Shown: positions 50,360 through 59,677, counted from the first letter of the stretch. The stretch is 64,000 bases of DNA from Novosphingobium percolationis (GCF_020179425.1 NZ_JAILYM010000003.1:62001-126000), one strand, 5' to 3'. Notes: a model not told the origin generated them from the sequence alone. Made by a program: numbers and translations.

Positions 50360-51958
50360 TCATTTCGCCGCGCGGTCGTGCTTCCGCGCCCGGAAACTTT
50401 CATAGCTGTCGAGCACGGCGCGCATGTCCTCGATCGCCTTCTGCCTCGCCGCACTGTCGCGGATCCGGGCGAGGCGGCGCTTCAGGTTGAGCGCGAGGTC
50501 GGTGCAATCGTTCTGCCAGTCGCTCCCCAGCGCGGGACGCAGGTCCTCGCGCCCGGTCCTGACCCGGCGCGCCGGTTGCCCGGCCGACAATTCGTAGCTT
50601 TCGCCGATTTCGGGAACGATCACCGCTGGCGCCAGCTTGCGCGTCTGCGCCAGTTCCTGAAGTGCGGCGATCGCGCCCTTCTCGCCATGGTCGAGGAACA
50701 GGCCTCCGGCGATGGGGCCGCGTTCGGTGATCCAGTCGAGCAGCTCGCTCTGGTCGGCGTGCGCGGAATAGCTCTCGATCCGCCGAATCTGCGCCCGCAC
50801 GCGCACGTCGCGGCCCGAGATACGCACCCGCTGCGCGCCATCGAGAATGACCCGGCCGAGCGATCCTTCGGCCTGGAAGCCGACGAACAGGATCGTCGAA
50901 TCCCGCCGTGGCAGGTTGTAGAACAGGTGGTGGCGGATGCGCCCGGCCTCGCACATGCCCGAGGCCGACAGGATGATCGCACCCGACATCGTGTTGAGCC
51001 GCATCGATTCCAGCACGTCGTTGGTGTAGTGGATGGCCGGGTCTGCGAAGACGTTGCGCCCGCCTGTGTCTTCCAGTTGCCCGGCATATTTGCCGAATAC
51101 GGTCGTGGCGCGGCTGGCGAGCGGGGAGTCGACGAAGACCATGGCATGGCCGATTCTTCCGCTGCGCGACAGTTCGGCGATGTCGAGCAGCAGTTCCTGC
51201 GTGCGTTCGAGCGCGAAGGCCGGGATCACTAGGTTGCCGCCCCGTGCGCGCGCTTCGACGATTTCCATTTCGAGCAGGCGGCGGCGCTCCTCGATCGAAA
51301 CCCGCTGGCGGGCGCGATCGCCGTAAGTGCTTTCGCAAATCACGTAGTCGAACCCGGCGGGCGAGGTGGGATCGGGGTGGAATGCCTTGTTGTCTGGGCC
51401 GACATCGCCCGAATAGAGCAGGCGCACGCCGCCCGCTTCGACTTCGATGGAGGCCGCGCCGAGGATGTGGCCGGCGTTCCACAACCGGACGCGGAAGCCT
51501 TCGGCAGGCTCGAACCATTCGCCCAGGGCCACGGGGCGGGCCATGCGCCATGCGGCCAGCGCGTCGCGTTCGGTATAGATCGGCTGGAACGGATCTTCGC
51601 CCGCGCGATCGCGGCGCCGGTTGCGTCGTTCCGCCTCGTATTCCTGGATGCGTCCTGCATCGGCGAGCATGAATTCGAGCAGGTCGGTCGTCTCGCCCGT
51701 ACACCAGATTGCGCCCTTGAACCCTTCTGCGGCCAAACGCGGGAGGAGGCCGCTATGGTCGATGTGGGCGTGGCTGAGGATCACCGCGTCGATGGACGGG
51801 GCCTCGAAGGCCAGCGGTTCATGATTGAGCGCTTCGAGCGAGCGTGAGCCCTGGAACATGCCGCAATCGAGCAGGACGCGGGATTTCCCGGCGCGCAGTT
51901 CGATGCACGAGCCCGTGACCGTCTGCGCCGCCCCATGAATCGTCAGCGAAAGCGACAT
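50360..51958 (-). CDS. Beta-CASP metallo-beta-lactamase fold hydrolase
   Basis: 532 residues from ATG 51958 (AGGAGAGG ribosome site). The metallo-hydrolase core has LTIHGAAQTVTGSCIEL, the zinc motif AVILSHAHIDHSG, NAGHILGAASIEV and LLYSGDVGPDNK. The beta-CASP domain follows with VICESTYGDRAR, LVIPAFALERTQELL and SGMCEAGRIRHHL, then the C-terminal RMMBL part with SYSAHADQSELLDW and LDHGEKGAIAAL. Family members are RNA-processing exonucleases/endonucleases (RNase J/CPSF-73 relatives). Its RNA targets are unknown. It is convergent with dnaE2 and divergent from the metal two-component system. Confidence 0.93.
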   Translation of the reverse strand: MSLSLTIHGAAQTVTGSCIELRAGKSRVLLDCGMFQGSRSLEALNHEPLAFEAPSIDAVILSHAHIDHSGLLPRLAAEGFKGAIWCTGETTDLLEFMLADAGRIQEYEAERRNRRRDRAGEDPFQPIYTERDALAAWRMARPVALGEWFEPAEGFRVRLWNAGHILGAASIEVEAGGVRLLYSGDVGPDNKAFHPDPTSPAGFDYVICESTYGDRARQRVSIEERRRLLEMEIVEARARGGNLVIPAFALERTQELLLDIAELSRSGRIGHAMVFVDSPLASRATTVFGKYAGQLEDTGGRNVFADPAIHYTNDVLESMRLNTMSGAIILSASGMCEAGRIRHHLFYNLPRRDSTILFVGFQAEGSLGRVILDGAQRVRISGRDVRVRAQIRRIESYSAHADQSELLDWITERGPIAGGLFLDHGEKGAIAALQELAQTRKLAPAVIVPEIGESYELSAGQPARRVRTGREDLRPALGSDWQNDCTDLALNLKRRLARIRDSAARQKAIEDMRAVLDSYESFRARKHDRAAK

Positions 51959-52055
51959 CGACCGTTCCTCTCCTGCGCGCTTGGAGCATGGATCATCGGC
52001 CAAGCGCGGTCGTTGCGCCAGCGCAAAGGTCGGTGCGCGGCGCTTCGTCTTTGCC

Positions 52056-52072
52056 GTCAGGACAGCGTCAGG
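52056..52072 (+). promoter_or_regulatory. Response-regulator box upstream of the regulator gene
   Basis: GTCAGG-ACAGC-GTCAGG: two 6-bp direct repeats with an 11-bp period, the typical footprint of an OmpR-family dimer. The same box occurs at 53824-53840 before the adaptor gene, so the regulator probably controls itself and the pump. Confidence 0.7.
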
Positions 52073-52117
52073 TATCACCGGCATGTCGGATGGTCATGGC
52101 AGGGGATGGGAAGACCG

Positions 52118-52795
52118 ATGCGGCTGCTGATCGTCGAGGACAATGCGCGGTTGGCCGAACTTGTCGCCGAGGCGATGGGGCGGCGGGGCATGGCCTGCGA
52201 CGTGGCGCCGACGCTGGCCTTCGCCGACGACGCGCTCGCCTGCGCGGCCTATGATGCGGTGCTGCTCGACCTGGGCCTGCCCGATGGCGACGGGCGGCAG
52301 TGGTTGCAGCGTCAGCGCGTTCGCGGCCTCGACGTGCCGGTGCTGATGTTGACGGCGCGCAGCGCGCTCGACGATCGTATCGGCGGGCTGGACGCCGGGG
52401 CCGACGACTATCTGGTCAAGCCTGCCGAAACCGAGGAAATCGCCGCGCGGCTGCGCGCGCTGCTGCGCCGACCGGGGCCGCGGGCGCACCCGGTGATCGA
52501 GGTGGGAGCGGTGCGCTTCGATACCGGCAGCCAGCGCACGACGGTGAACGGCACCGCCATCGACCTGACCCGGCGCGAGACCGCGCTGCTCGAACTGCTC
52601 ATGCGGCACGCCGGGTCGGTCGTGCGTCGGCAGCAGATCGAGAACTCGCTCTATGGTTTCGACGACGAGGTTTCGGCAAACGCGGTTGATGCGATCGTTT
52701 CGCGCTTGCGGCGGCGGCTGGTGGAAGCGGGCGCGCCGCAGATCCTGCATACGATCCGCGGGCTGGGCTACCTGTTCGAGGAACGCGCGGCATGA
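52118..52795 (+). CDS. OmpR-family response regulator of the metal efflux locus
   Basis: 225 residues. The receiver domain has the acidic pair in LLIVEDNARL, phospho-acceptor Asp in AVLLDLGLPDGDG (about 51), MLTAR and the conserved Lys in DDYLVKPAETEEI (about 101). The C-terminal winged helix (about 130-222) has IDLTRRETALLELLMRHAGSVVRR and VDAIVSRLRRRLVEAGAPQILHTIRGLGYLF. The start is fixed by the domain start. Its stop overlaps the kinase ATG (ATGA). It presumably acts on the GTCAGG-N5-GTCAGG boxes. Confidence 0.95.
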   Translation: MRLLIVEDNARLAELVAEAMGRRGMACDVAPTLAFADDALACAAYDAVLLDLGLPDGDGRQWLQRQRVRGLDVPVLMLTARSALDDRIGGLDAGADDYLVKPAETEEIAARLRALLRRPGPRAHPVIEVGAVRFDTGSQRTTVNGTAIDLTRRETALLELLMRHAGSVVRRQQIENSLYGFDDEVSANAVDAIVSRLRRRLVEAGAPQILHTIRGLGYLFEERAA

Positions 52796-53808
52796 CGCAC
52801 TCGCGTTCGGTCACGCGCCGGATCGCGCTGGGGCTGGCGGCCATCGCGGTGTTCGCGACCGTGACGCTGTGCGCGGCGGTGATGGCCGAATACGGCTTTT
52901 CGCTGGCCGATCTGGTGCACGAGGCCACCTGGCAGGCCGCCGGGCAGGAGATCATGGACCACGTGGGGTTGCCGATCCTGGTGGTGCTGGGACCGACGGT
53001 GCTGGCCACCAATGTCCTGCTGCATCGCGCGTTCCGGCCGCTGCGACAGGCGGCGGCCAAGATCGAGGCGACCCCACCGGGGCGCGGGGTGCGCGTGGGC
53101 GGCGCGGACCTGCCCGAAGAAGCCGCCCCCTTCGTCGAGGCGGTCAATCGCCTGTTGGGCCGACTGGACGCAACCGCCGAGCAGCAGGAGGCGTTCGCCT
53201 CGGACGTGGCGCATGAACTGCGCACGCCGCTGACCATCCTGTCGATGGAACTGGAACGCCCCGACCCGCTCGACCGCGCGCAATTGCAGGACGAGGTCCT
53301 GGCGATGCGGCGGCTGGTGGACCAGCTGCTGCTGCTGGCACAGGTCAACGCCGCCGCGACTGCGCCGCTGCCCCCGGCGCGGTTCCGGCTGTCCGACGTG
53401 GCCGAGGACGTCACGGCACGCCTTGCGCCGCAGGTCATCGCCGATGGCCGGATGATCGAGATCGAGGTGCTGGACCCGGCAGCTTCGGTCGAAGGCCATC
53501 GCGAGGCGGTCGCGGCGGCGCTGCGCAACCTCGTCGAGAACGGCGCGCGCGTCTCGCCGCCGGGCGGGACGGTCACGGTGCTGTGCGGGCCGGGGCCCGC
53601 ACTGCGCGTGCGCGACGAAGGGCCGGGGCTTGCTCCCGACCAGCTCGCCCGGCTGGTGCGGCGGCATGAGCGGGCCGACCACGCCAGCCTGAACGGCGCG
53701 GGGCTTGGCCTCGCCATTGCCGACCGGATCATGGCCGCACACGGCGGGCGGCTGGCGACCGATCCCGCCGCGCGCGAGATCGCCATGGCCTTCCCGTCCG
53801 CACACTGA
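52792..53808 (+). CDS. Sensor histidine kinase of the metal efflux locus
   Basis: 338-residue inner-membrane kinase. TM1 is at about 10-32 (IALGLAAIAVFATVTLCAAVMA) and TM2 at about 59-77 (GLPILVVLGPTVLATNVLL), with a very short periplasmic loop between (about 27 residues). HAMP-like and dimerisation helices carry the phospho-acceptor His in FASDVAHELRTPLTIL (about 142). The ATPase domain has ALRNLVENGARVSPPGG (N box), RVRDEGPGLAP (G1) and GAGLGLAIADRIM (G2). The short sensor loop suggests detection within or near the membrane. It pairs with the upstream regulator. Confidence 0.94.
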   Translation: MTHSRSVTRRIALGLAAIAVFATVTLCAAVMAEYGFSLADLVHEATWQAAGQEIMDHVGLPILVVLGPTVLATNVLLHRAFRPLRQAAAKIEATPPGRGVRVGGADLPEEAAPFVEAVNRLLGRLDATAEQQEAFASDVAHELRTPLTILSMELERPDPLDRAQLQDEVLAMRRLVDQLLLLAQVNAAATAPLPPARFRLSDVAEDVTARLAPQVIADGRMIEIEVLDPAASVEGHREAVAAALRNLVENGARVSPPGGTVTVLCGPGPALRVRDEGPGLAPDQLARLVRRHERADHASLNGAGLGLAIADRIMAAHGGRLATDPAAREIAMAFPSAH

Positions 53809-53823
53809 AAAGGGCGGCGCGCC

Positions 53824-53840
53824 GTCAGGTCCATGTCAGG
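53824..53840 (+). promoter_or_regulatory. Response-regulator box upstream of the efflux genes
   Basis: GTCAGG-TCCAT-GTCAGG, the same direct repeat and 11-bp period as at 52056-52072, ending 23 bp before the adaptor start codon. If it covers the -35 position, transcription would start very close to the ATG. Confidence 0.7.
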
Positions 53841-53863
53841 TGCTCTCCTTAGGGCGAGCCTTC

Positions 53864-54970
53864 ATGAGCAGACATCGCCTTATCCTTGCCATCGGCGCGG
53901 CCACAGCGGTTGCGGTGAGCAGCTACTACGGCCTTGCCGACCGATCCGCGCCAGAAGTGACGCCGGGCCCGCAGGCGGCGGCGCCTGCGTCCGACCTGAT
54001 CGCGGTCGATGCGGCGAAGGCCGAAGCGCTGGGCCTCACGCTCGCGCCCGCAACGCCTGCCACGCAGGCGCCGCTCGCCGATCTTCCCGCGACGATCGCG
54101 CCGCCGCCCAATGCGCGCGTGGCCGTGCCCGCGACGCTGCCCGGCGTGGTGCTGCGCACGTTCGTGGTCGAAGGCGATCAGGTCGTGCGCGGGCAACCGC
54201 TGGCGCAAGTGGCGAGCCGTGACGTGCTGACGCTGGGCGCCGATCTTTCGCGGGCCAGCGCCCGGCTGGGCGTGGCGCAATCGGGCGCGGCGCGGTTGGG
54301 GCAGTTGAGCCGCGAAGGCATCATCGCAGGCGCACGCGCCGACGAAGCGCGGGCGCTGGCGGCCGAAGCCCGCGCCGACGTATCCGAAAAGAGCCGCATC
54401 CTGCGCATGGTCGGCGGCCATGCGGCGAGCGGCAGCTACACGATCTCCGCGCCGATCGCGGGCCGGGTGACCAAGGCCGAGATCCTCGCCGGAAGCCCGG
54501 TAGATGGTGCCAGCGCGCCGTTCGTGATCGACGCGGACGGTCGCTACGAAGTGACGGCGCAAGTGCCCGAACGCCTGCTCGGCACGATCCGCCCGGGCAT
54601 GACGGTGCGCATCGGCGAGGCCAGCGGCACGGTGACCTCGGTCGGCACCGCGCTTGACCCCATGACCCGTTCCGCGCTGCTCAAGGCCCAACTCCCCGCA
54701 GGGCCGGGCATGATCGCGGGACGGGCGGCGACGGTGACCGTCCTTGGCCCTGCCCCGGCCGGGGCGGTCACCGCGCCAACCGGAGCGGTGACGCGCCTCG
54801 ATGGCGCCGACGTGGTGTTCGTGGCCGCTCAGGGTGGCTTCAAGGTGCGCAAGGTGCGGCTTGCCACGGGTTCGGGTGGCGCTCCGGTGATCCTGTCGGG
54901 CCTCGCGGTGGGTGAGCGCGTGGTCGTTTCGGGCACCAGCGCGCTCAAGGCGCTGGCGCTGGCGAAGTAA
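53864..54970 (+). CDS. RND efflux periplasmic adaptor (CusB/CzcB-like)
   Basis: 368-residue membrane-fusion protein linking pump and outer-membrane channel. An N-terminal signal/anchor is MSRHRLILAIGAATAVAVSSYYG. The lipoyl-like half-motifs LPGVVLRTFVVEGDQVVRGQPLAQVAS and SYTISAPIAGRVTKAEILAGSPV flank a helical hairpin (LSRASARLGVAQSGAARLGQLSREG). A beta-barrel and membrane-proximal domain follow (DLIAV... and VRKVRLATGSGGAPVILSGLAVGERVVVSG). It is followed 10 bp later by the pump gene. Metal specificity is inferred from the pump, not from this protein, which lacks an obvious His- or Met-rich tail. Confidence 0.9.
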   Translation: MSRHRLILAIGAATAVAVSSYYGLADRSAPEVTPGPQAAAPASDLIAVDAAKAEALGLTLAPATPATQAPLADLPATIAPPPNARVAVPATLPGVVLRTFVVEGDQVVRGQPLAQVASRDVLTLGADLSRASARLGVAQSGAARLGQLSREGIIAGARADEARALAAEARADVSEKSRILRMVGGHAASGSYTISAPIAGRVTKAEILAGSPVDGASAPFVIDADGRYEVTAQVPERLLGTIRPGMTVRIGEASGTVTSVGTALDPMTRSALLKAQLPAGPGMIAGRAATVTVLGPAPAGAVTAPTGAVTRLDGADVVFVAAQGGFKVRKVRLATGSGGAPVILSGLAVGERVVVSGTSALKALALAK

Positions 54971-54980
54971 GGGCGGAGCG

Positions 54981-57900
54981 ATGCTGAACAAGCTCGTCGC
55001 GCAGGCGCTGGCCTACCGCATGATGGTGCTGGCTCTGGCGCTGGTCGTCGCAGGCCTTGGCGCATGGGCGTTCGTGCGCCTGCCGGTCGATGCCTATCCC
55101 AACATCGTCCAGACCCAGGTCAAGATCATCCTCAAGGCCCCCGGCATGACGCCCGAGGAGGTCGAAAGCCGGGTGATCGCGCCGATCGAGATGGAGATGC
55201 TCGGCATTCCGGGGCAGGCGGTGCTGCGCTCGACCGCCAAGTACGCCATCGCCGACGTGACCATCGATTTTCAGGATGGCACGGACCTCTACTGGGCGCG
55301 CAACCAGGTGGCCGAACGCCTGACCGGCGTGCTGGCCGATATGCCCGCCACGGTCAGCGGCGGCCTTGCGCCCATTTCGACGCCGCTGTCCGATGTCTAC
55401 ATGTTCACCATCGAGGGGCCGCTGTCGCTTCAGGAGAAGCGCGAGCTGCTCGACTGGACGATCCGTCCGGCGCTGCGCACGGTGCCGGGCGTGGCCGACG
55501 TCAACGCGCTGGGCGGCTTCGTGCGCACCTTCGAGGTGCGGCCCGATCCGGTAGCGCTGGCCTCGGCGCGGCTGTCGGTCTCGGACATCGAGACCGCGAT
55601 CGAGGCGGGCAACCGCAACGATGGCGCGGGCCGACTGGTCAGCGGCGAGGAATCGCTGATCGTGCGCTCGGTCGGCGCGATCCGCACGGTCGAGGACTTG
55701 CAGGCGCTGGTGCTGGCGAGCCGTGACGGGCGCATCCTGCGCCTCGGCGACGTGGCGCAGGTCACGACCGGCAGCCTCACCCGCTATGGCGCCGTGACGA
55801 AGAACGGCGCGGGCGAGGCGGTCGAAGGGCTGGTGATCGGCCTGCGCGGCGCAGATGCGCGCGCCGTGGTCGACGGGGTCAAGGCGCGGCTCGCCGAAGT
55901 CGAGGCGGGGCTGCCCAAGGGCACGAAGATCGACGTGTTCTACGATCGGTCGGACCTGATCGGCCACGCCGTGGGCACGGTCGAGGAAGCGCTGCTCGAA
56001 GCGACGGTGCTGGTGATCGTGCTGCTGGTGGTGTTCCTGGGCGACTGGCGCGCGGCGGCGATCGTGGCGGTGACGCTGCCGATGGCCGCGCTCATCACCT
56101 TCCTGTTCATGGGCATGGCGGGGCTGACCGCCAACCTGATGAGCCTGGGCGGCCTTGCCATCGCCATCGGGATGCTGGTCGATGGCGCGGTGGTGGTGGT
56201 CGAGAACGTGGTGGAACGGCTGCAGGGCGAACACCATGAAGGCGCTCCACGGCTCAATTCGGTCTATCGCGCCACCAGCGACGTCGTCGTGCCGGTTTCG
56301 GCGGGCATCCTGATCATCGCGCTGGTGTTCCTGCCGCTGCTGTCGTTGCAGGGGCTGGAGGGCAAGCTGTTCGCGCCGGTGGCGCTGACCATCGTGTTCG
56401 CGCTGGCAGGCTCGCTGCTGTTGGCGCTGACGCTGGTGCCGGTGCTGGCCTCGCTGGGCCTGAAGGCGGGCGGCGGCCACCACGAACCCTGGATCATGCG
56501 CCAGCTGACGCCGCGTTACCGCGCGCTGCTGGTTGGTGCCTTCGCGCGCAAGAAGATGGTCTATGGCCTGTCGGGCGCGGGCCTGGTGCTGGCGGCGCTG
56601 GCCTATGTTTCGGTCGGCAAGACCTTCATGCCGACGATGGACGAAGGCTCGGTGATCGTGCAGCTGACCAAGCTGCCCTCGATCAGCCTTGCCCGGTCAG
56701 TGGAAGGCGACATGGCAGTGCAGCGCGCGCTCAAGCGCGTGCCCGAAGTGCAGGATGTGATCGCGCGCGTCGGTTCGGACGAGCTGGGGCTCGATCCGAT
56801 GGGCCTCAACGAAACCGACACATTCGTGCGGCTGAAGCCGCGTTCGGAATGGCGCGGCGACAAGGACTTCGTGGTCGAGGAACTGCGCAAGGCGACTGAG
56901 GGCCTGCCCGGCATCCAGACCAGCTTCACCCAGCCGATCGAGATGCGCGTTTCCGAAATGCTCACCGGCGCGCGCGGCGACCTGGCCGTCAAGATCTTCG
57001 GGCCCGACCGCGAGGTGCTGGCCGATCTGGCGGGGCAGGTGCGCCAGGCGCTGGGCAAGGTGCGCGGCGCGACCGAGGTCCTGACCGTGGCCAACGACCG
57101 CGTCGATTACTTTCAGCTCGATATCGACCGTGCTGCCGCCGGGCGGTTCGGGATGCCGGTCGACCAGTTGCAGGATACCTTGCGCGCGCAGGTCGAAGGC
57201 GTCCGCGCCGGGGTCGTCGCCGAAGGGCAGCGCCGCGTGCCCATCGTGATCCGGGGCGACGATGTCGTGCGCAACGATCCCGCGCGCTTTGCCGACCTGC
57301 AGATGCTCACCCCCACCGGCACGCTCGCCCGCGTCAGCGACATGGCGCGGATCGACCGCACCGAAGGCCCGGTGAAGATGGAGCACGAGAACGGCTCGCG
57401 CTTCGCTCTTGTGCAGGCCTTCGTCTCGGGCCGCGACCTTGTCGGTTATGTCGACGAGGCCAAGGCCGCGGTGGCGAAGGGCGTGCGCCTGCCCGCCGGA
57501 TACCGCCTTGTCTGGGGCGGGCAGTTCGAGAACCAGCAGCGCGCTTCGGCGCGGCTGATGCTGGTGATCCCGGTCGCGCTGCTGCTGATCTTCTTCGTGC
57601 TGCTTGCCACCTTGCGCTCGCTGCGCGCTTCCACGCTGATCCTTGCGAACATTCCGTTTGCGATGGTCGGCGGGGTGATCTCGCTGTGGGCGTCGGGCGA
57701 ATACCTCTCGGTGCCCGCTTCGGTGGGCTTCATCGCGCTGCTGGGCATCGCGGTGCTCAACGGGCTGGTTCTGGTCTCCTACTTCCGCCAGCTGAGTTAT
57801 GAAGGCCGCCCGATGGCCGAAGCGGTGCGGCTGGGGGCAGAACGCCGCCTGCGCCCGGTGCTGATGACGGCAAGCATCACCGCGTTCGGCCTCGTGCCGC

Positions 57901-58082
57901 TGCTGTTCGCCTCGGGCCCCGGCTCTGAAATCCAGAAGCCGCTGGCCATCGTGGTGATCGGCGGGCTGGTCAGCTCGACGCTGCTCACCCTCGTCCTTCT
58001 GCCCATCCTGTTCGAACGCTTCGGGGAATCCCCGGCAGAGCGCGACGACGACATGCCCGAGGAGGCTGCGGCCCATGGCTGA
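54981..58082 (+). CDS. Heavy-metal RND efflux pump (CzcA/CusA family)
   Basis: 1033-residue proton-driven inner-membrane pump with 12 predicted helices and two large periplasmic loops. The start MLNKLVAQALAYRMMVLALALVVAGLGAWAFVRLPVDAYPNI is typical of the HME-RND group, as are PGMTPEEVESRVIAPIE and the central TM4 motif. That motif reads LAIAIGMLVDGAVVVVENVVERL (about residue 395): the DFG of CzcA-like pumps is AIG here, while Asp and Glu of DGAVVVVEN remain. This variant is not CzcA- or CusA-typical, so the substrate (divalent metal, perhaps nickel or cobalt) is uncertain. It overlaps the outer-membrane channel gene by 8 bp. Confidence 0.93.
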   Translation: MLNKLVAQALAYRMMVLALALVVAGLGAWAFVRLPVDAYPNIVQTQVKIILKAPGMTPEEVESRVIAPIEMEMLGIPGQAVLRSTAKYAIADVTIDFQDGTDLYWARNQVAERLTGVLADMPATVSGGLAPISTPLSDVYMFTIEGPLSLQEKRELLDWTIRPALRTVPGVADVNALGGFVRTFEVRPDPVALASARLSVSDIETAIEAGNRNDGAGRLVSGEESLIVRSVGAIRTVEDLQALVLASRDGRILRLGDVAQVTTGSLTRYGAVTKNGAGEAVEGLVIGLRGADARAVVDGVKARLAEVEAGLPKGTKIDVFYDRSDLIGHAVGTVEEALLEATVLVIVLLVVFLGDWRAAAIVAVTLPMAALITFLFMGMAGLTANLMSLGGLAIAIGMLVDGAVVVVENVVERLQGEHHEGAPRLNSVYRATSDVVVPVSAGILIIALVFLPLLSLQGLEGKLFAPVALTIVFALAGSLLLALTLVPVLASLGLKAGGGHHEPWIMRQLTPRYRALLVGAFARKKMVYGLSGAGLVLAALAYVSVGKTFMPTMDEGSVIVQLTKLPSISLARSVEGDMAVQRALKRVPEVQDVIARVGSDELGLDPMGLNETDTFVRLKPRSEWRGDKDFVVEELRKATEGLPGIQTSFTQPIEMRVSEMLTGARGDLAVKIFGPDREVLADLAGQVRQALGKVRGATEVLTVANDRVDYFQLDIDRAAAGRFGMPVDQLQDTLRAQVEGVRAGVVAEGQRRVPIVIRGDDVVRNDPARFADLQMLTPTGTLARVSDMARIDRTEGPVKMEHENGSRFALVQAFVSGRDLVGYVDEAKAAVAKGVRLPAGYRLVWGGQFENQQRASARLMLVIPVALLLIFFVLLATLRSLRASTLILANIPFAMVGGVISLWASGEYLSVPASVGFIALLGIAVLNGLVLVSYFRQLSYEGRPMAEAVRLGAERRLRPVLMTASITAFGLVPLLFASGPGSEIQKPLAIVVIGGLVSSTLLTLVLLPILFERFGESPAERDDDMPEEAAAHG

Positions 58083-59322
58083 CCTTTCGCCCCGGCCGCT
58101 GCTGGCCGCCATGCTGGCGCTGCTGCCCGTCGCGGCGCAGGCGGCACCGTCTCTTCCGCCTGAAGGCGCGGTCGTCGCCGTGCTCGACAACGCGCCCTCG
58201 GTCGCTGCGGCACGGGCCCGGCTGGGCGCGGCGCAGGCGGGGGCGACGATGCTGGCCAAAGGCACCCACGAAGTGACCGTGATGGGCAGCTACGTGACCC
58301 GCGACGTGACCGGCGAGCGCCGCTTCGACGAGTTCGACGCCACGGTGACGCGCGCCTTTCGCCTGCCCGGCAAGGCCGCGCTCGATCGCAAGGCGGGCGC
58401 GCTGGGCGTCGAAGTGGCGCAGAACCGGATGGAGGACACCCGCCACCAGGCCGCGCTGATGCTGTCGCGCCTGTGGTTCGACTGGCTGACCGCAGGTGAG
58501 CTGGCGCGCTGCGACGATGCCAATGTCACGCTGCTGGAACAGGCCTTGCACGCGGTGGAACGCCGCGCGCAGTTGCGCGATGCCGCCGCGCTCGAGATCG
58601 ACCAGGCCCGCGCCGCGCTCGATCAGGCGCGCGCGCTTTCGGCAGGCTCGCACGCGGCGAGCGAAGAGGCCCGGGCCATGCTCGCCGCGATCTTCCCCGA
58701 CCTGCCGCTGGGGGCAGAGCCGCCTGCGCTCGGCACGCCCGAAGCGCCGCCGCAATCGCTCGACGCCTTGCGCGATCTCGTCATCGCGCGCAGCCATGAA
58801 GTTCGTGCAGCGGACCGCGAGGCGGCGCGGCTGGGCACGCTGGCCGAGCGCGCGCGCCGCGATCGCACTGCCGACCCGTCGATCGGCTTGCGCGCGTTCA
58901 GCGAACGCAGCGGCATGGAGCGTGGCGGCGGCATCGTGCTGTCGATCCCGCTGGGCGGGGGCTATCGCCGGGCCGTGGCCGAGCAGGCCGGGGCCGAGGC
59001 CAATGCCGGGCTGATGGACCTAGCCGAAGCGCGGCGCGTGGTCGAATCGACCGCAGATGCGGACCTTGCCGCCGCGCGCAACCGGGAAGGCGCGTGGCGA
59101 CGCCTTGCCGCCGCCGCCGACTCTGCGGGAGCCGCGGCAGAGCGAACCGCGCGCGGCCATGCGCTGGGCGCGATCGACCTTGCCGATGTGCTGTCGGCAA
59201 GGCGGCTGGCCCGCGATGCGCAGCGGCTGGAGATCACCGCGCGGGCCGATGCGATCCGCGCGCTGCTCAAGCTGCAAATCGATTCCCACACGATCTGGAT
59301 GGGTAGCGATGTCGAACCCTAG
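58075..59322 (+). CDS. Outer-membrane efflux channel (TolC family)
   Basis: 415 residues. The signal MADLSPRPLLAAMLALLPVAAQA is followed by two outer-membrane-efflux repeats rich in long Ala-rich helices: APSVAAARARLGAAQAGATML ... LEQALHAVERRAQLRDAAALEIDQARAALDQARAL and AGAEANAGLMDLAEARRVVESTADADLAAARNREGAW ... GAIDLADVLSARRLARDAQRLEI. It forms the trimeric channel for the upstream RND pump and adaptor. It overlaps both the pump gene and, by 14 bp, the next small gene. Confidence 0.93.
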   Translation: MADLSPRPLLAAMLALLPVAAQAAPSLPPEGAVVAVLDNAPSVAAARARLGAAQAGATMLAKGTHEVTVMGSYVTRDVTGERRFDEFDATVTRAFRLPGKAALDRKAGALGVEVAQNRMEDTRHQAALMLSRLWFDWLTAGELARCDDANVTLLEQALHAVERRAQLRDAAALEIDQARAALDQARALSAGSHAASEEARAMLAAIFPDLPLGAEPPALGTPEAPPQSLDALRDLVIARSHEVRAADREAARLGTLAERARRDRTADPSIGLRAFSERSGMERGGGIVLSIPLGGGYRRAVAEQAGAEANAGLMDLAEARRVVESTADADLAAARNREGAWRRLAAAADSAGAAAERTARGHALGAIDLADVLSARRLARDAQRLEITARADAIRALLKLQIDSHTIWMGSDVEP

Positions 59323-59677
59323 GATGCTTTCGTGGCTCGCTGCGGCGTGCGTGGGGTGCGCTGTCCTTCCCGTGCAGGCGCACGACAGCGCCGCCGCACG
59401 TGACGGGCTGGTGGAATTGCGACAGACGAAGCTGGAGCGGCGCGGCGACGGGATTGTCGCCGAAGCCCACGTTCGCGCACGGCGTTTGCGGACCGGGTTT
59501 CTGTCCGGCCACTTCGTGTTGCGGGCAAAGGCGACCGATGGAACGCCATCGCGGGTTGTTGCCAGCACGCCTTGCGTGGCGCAGCGCTGGCCCACGCATT
59601 GCGCGCTGGTGCTGGGCGGTTCGGATCTGTCGCCCGAAGATCTGGTCGTCGGCTTCGAGCGGCGGCTCGAACGCTAG
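59309..59677 (+). CDS. Small exported protein at the end of the efflux operon
   Basis: 122-residue protein of unknown family. The signal MLSWLAAACVGCAVLPVQA is cleaved before HDSAAARDG (with start 59309; ATG 59324 is an alternative). The mature part of about 95 residues has alternating strands (LVELRQTKLERRGDGIVAEAHVRARRL) and two Cys in TPCVAQRWPTHC. It overlaps the channel gene, so it belongs to the operon and may be a periplasmic metal-binding or accessory protein; that is inference. Its TAG stop is formed by the tip of the MITE-like element that begins at 59674. Confidence 0.65.
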   Translation: MSNPRMLSWLAAACVGCAVLPVQAHDSAAARDGLVELRQTKLERRGDGIVAEAHVRARRLRTGFLSGHFVLRAKATDGTPSRVVASTPCVAQRWPTHCALVLGGSDLSPEDLVVGFERRLER

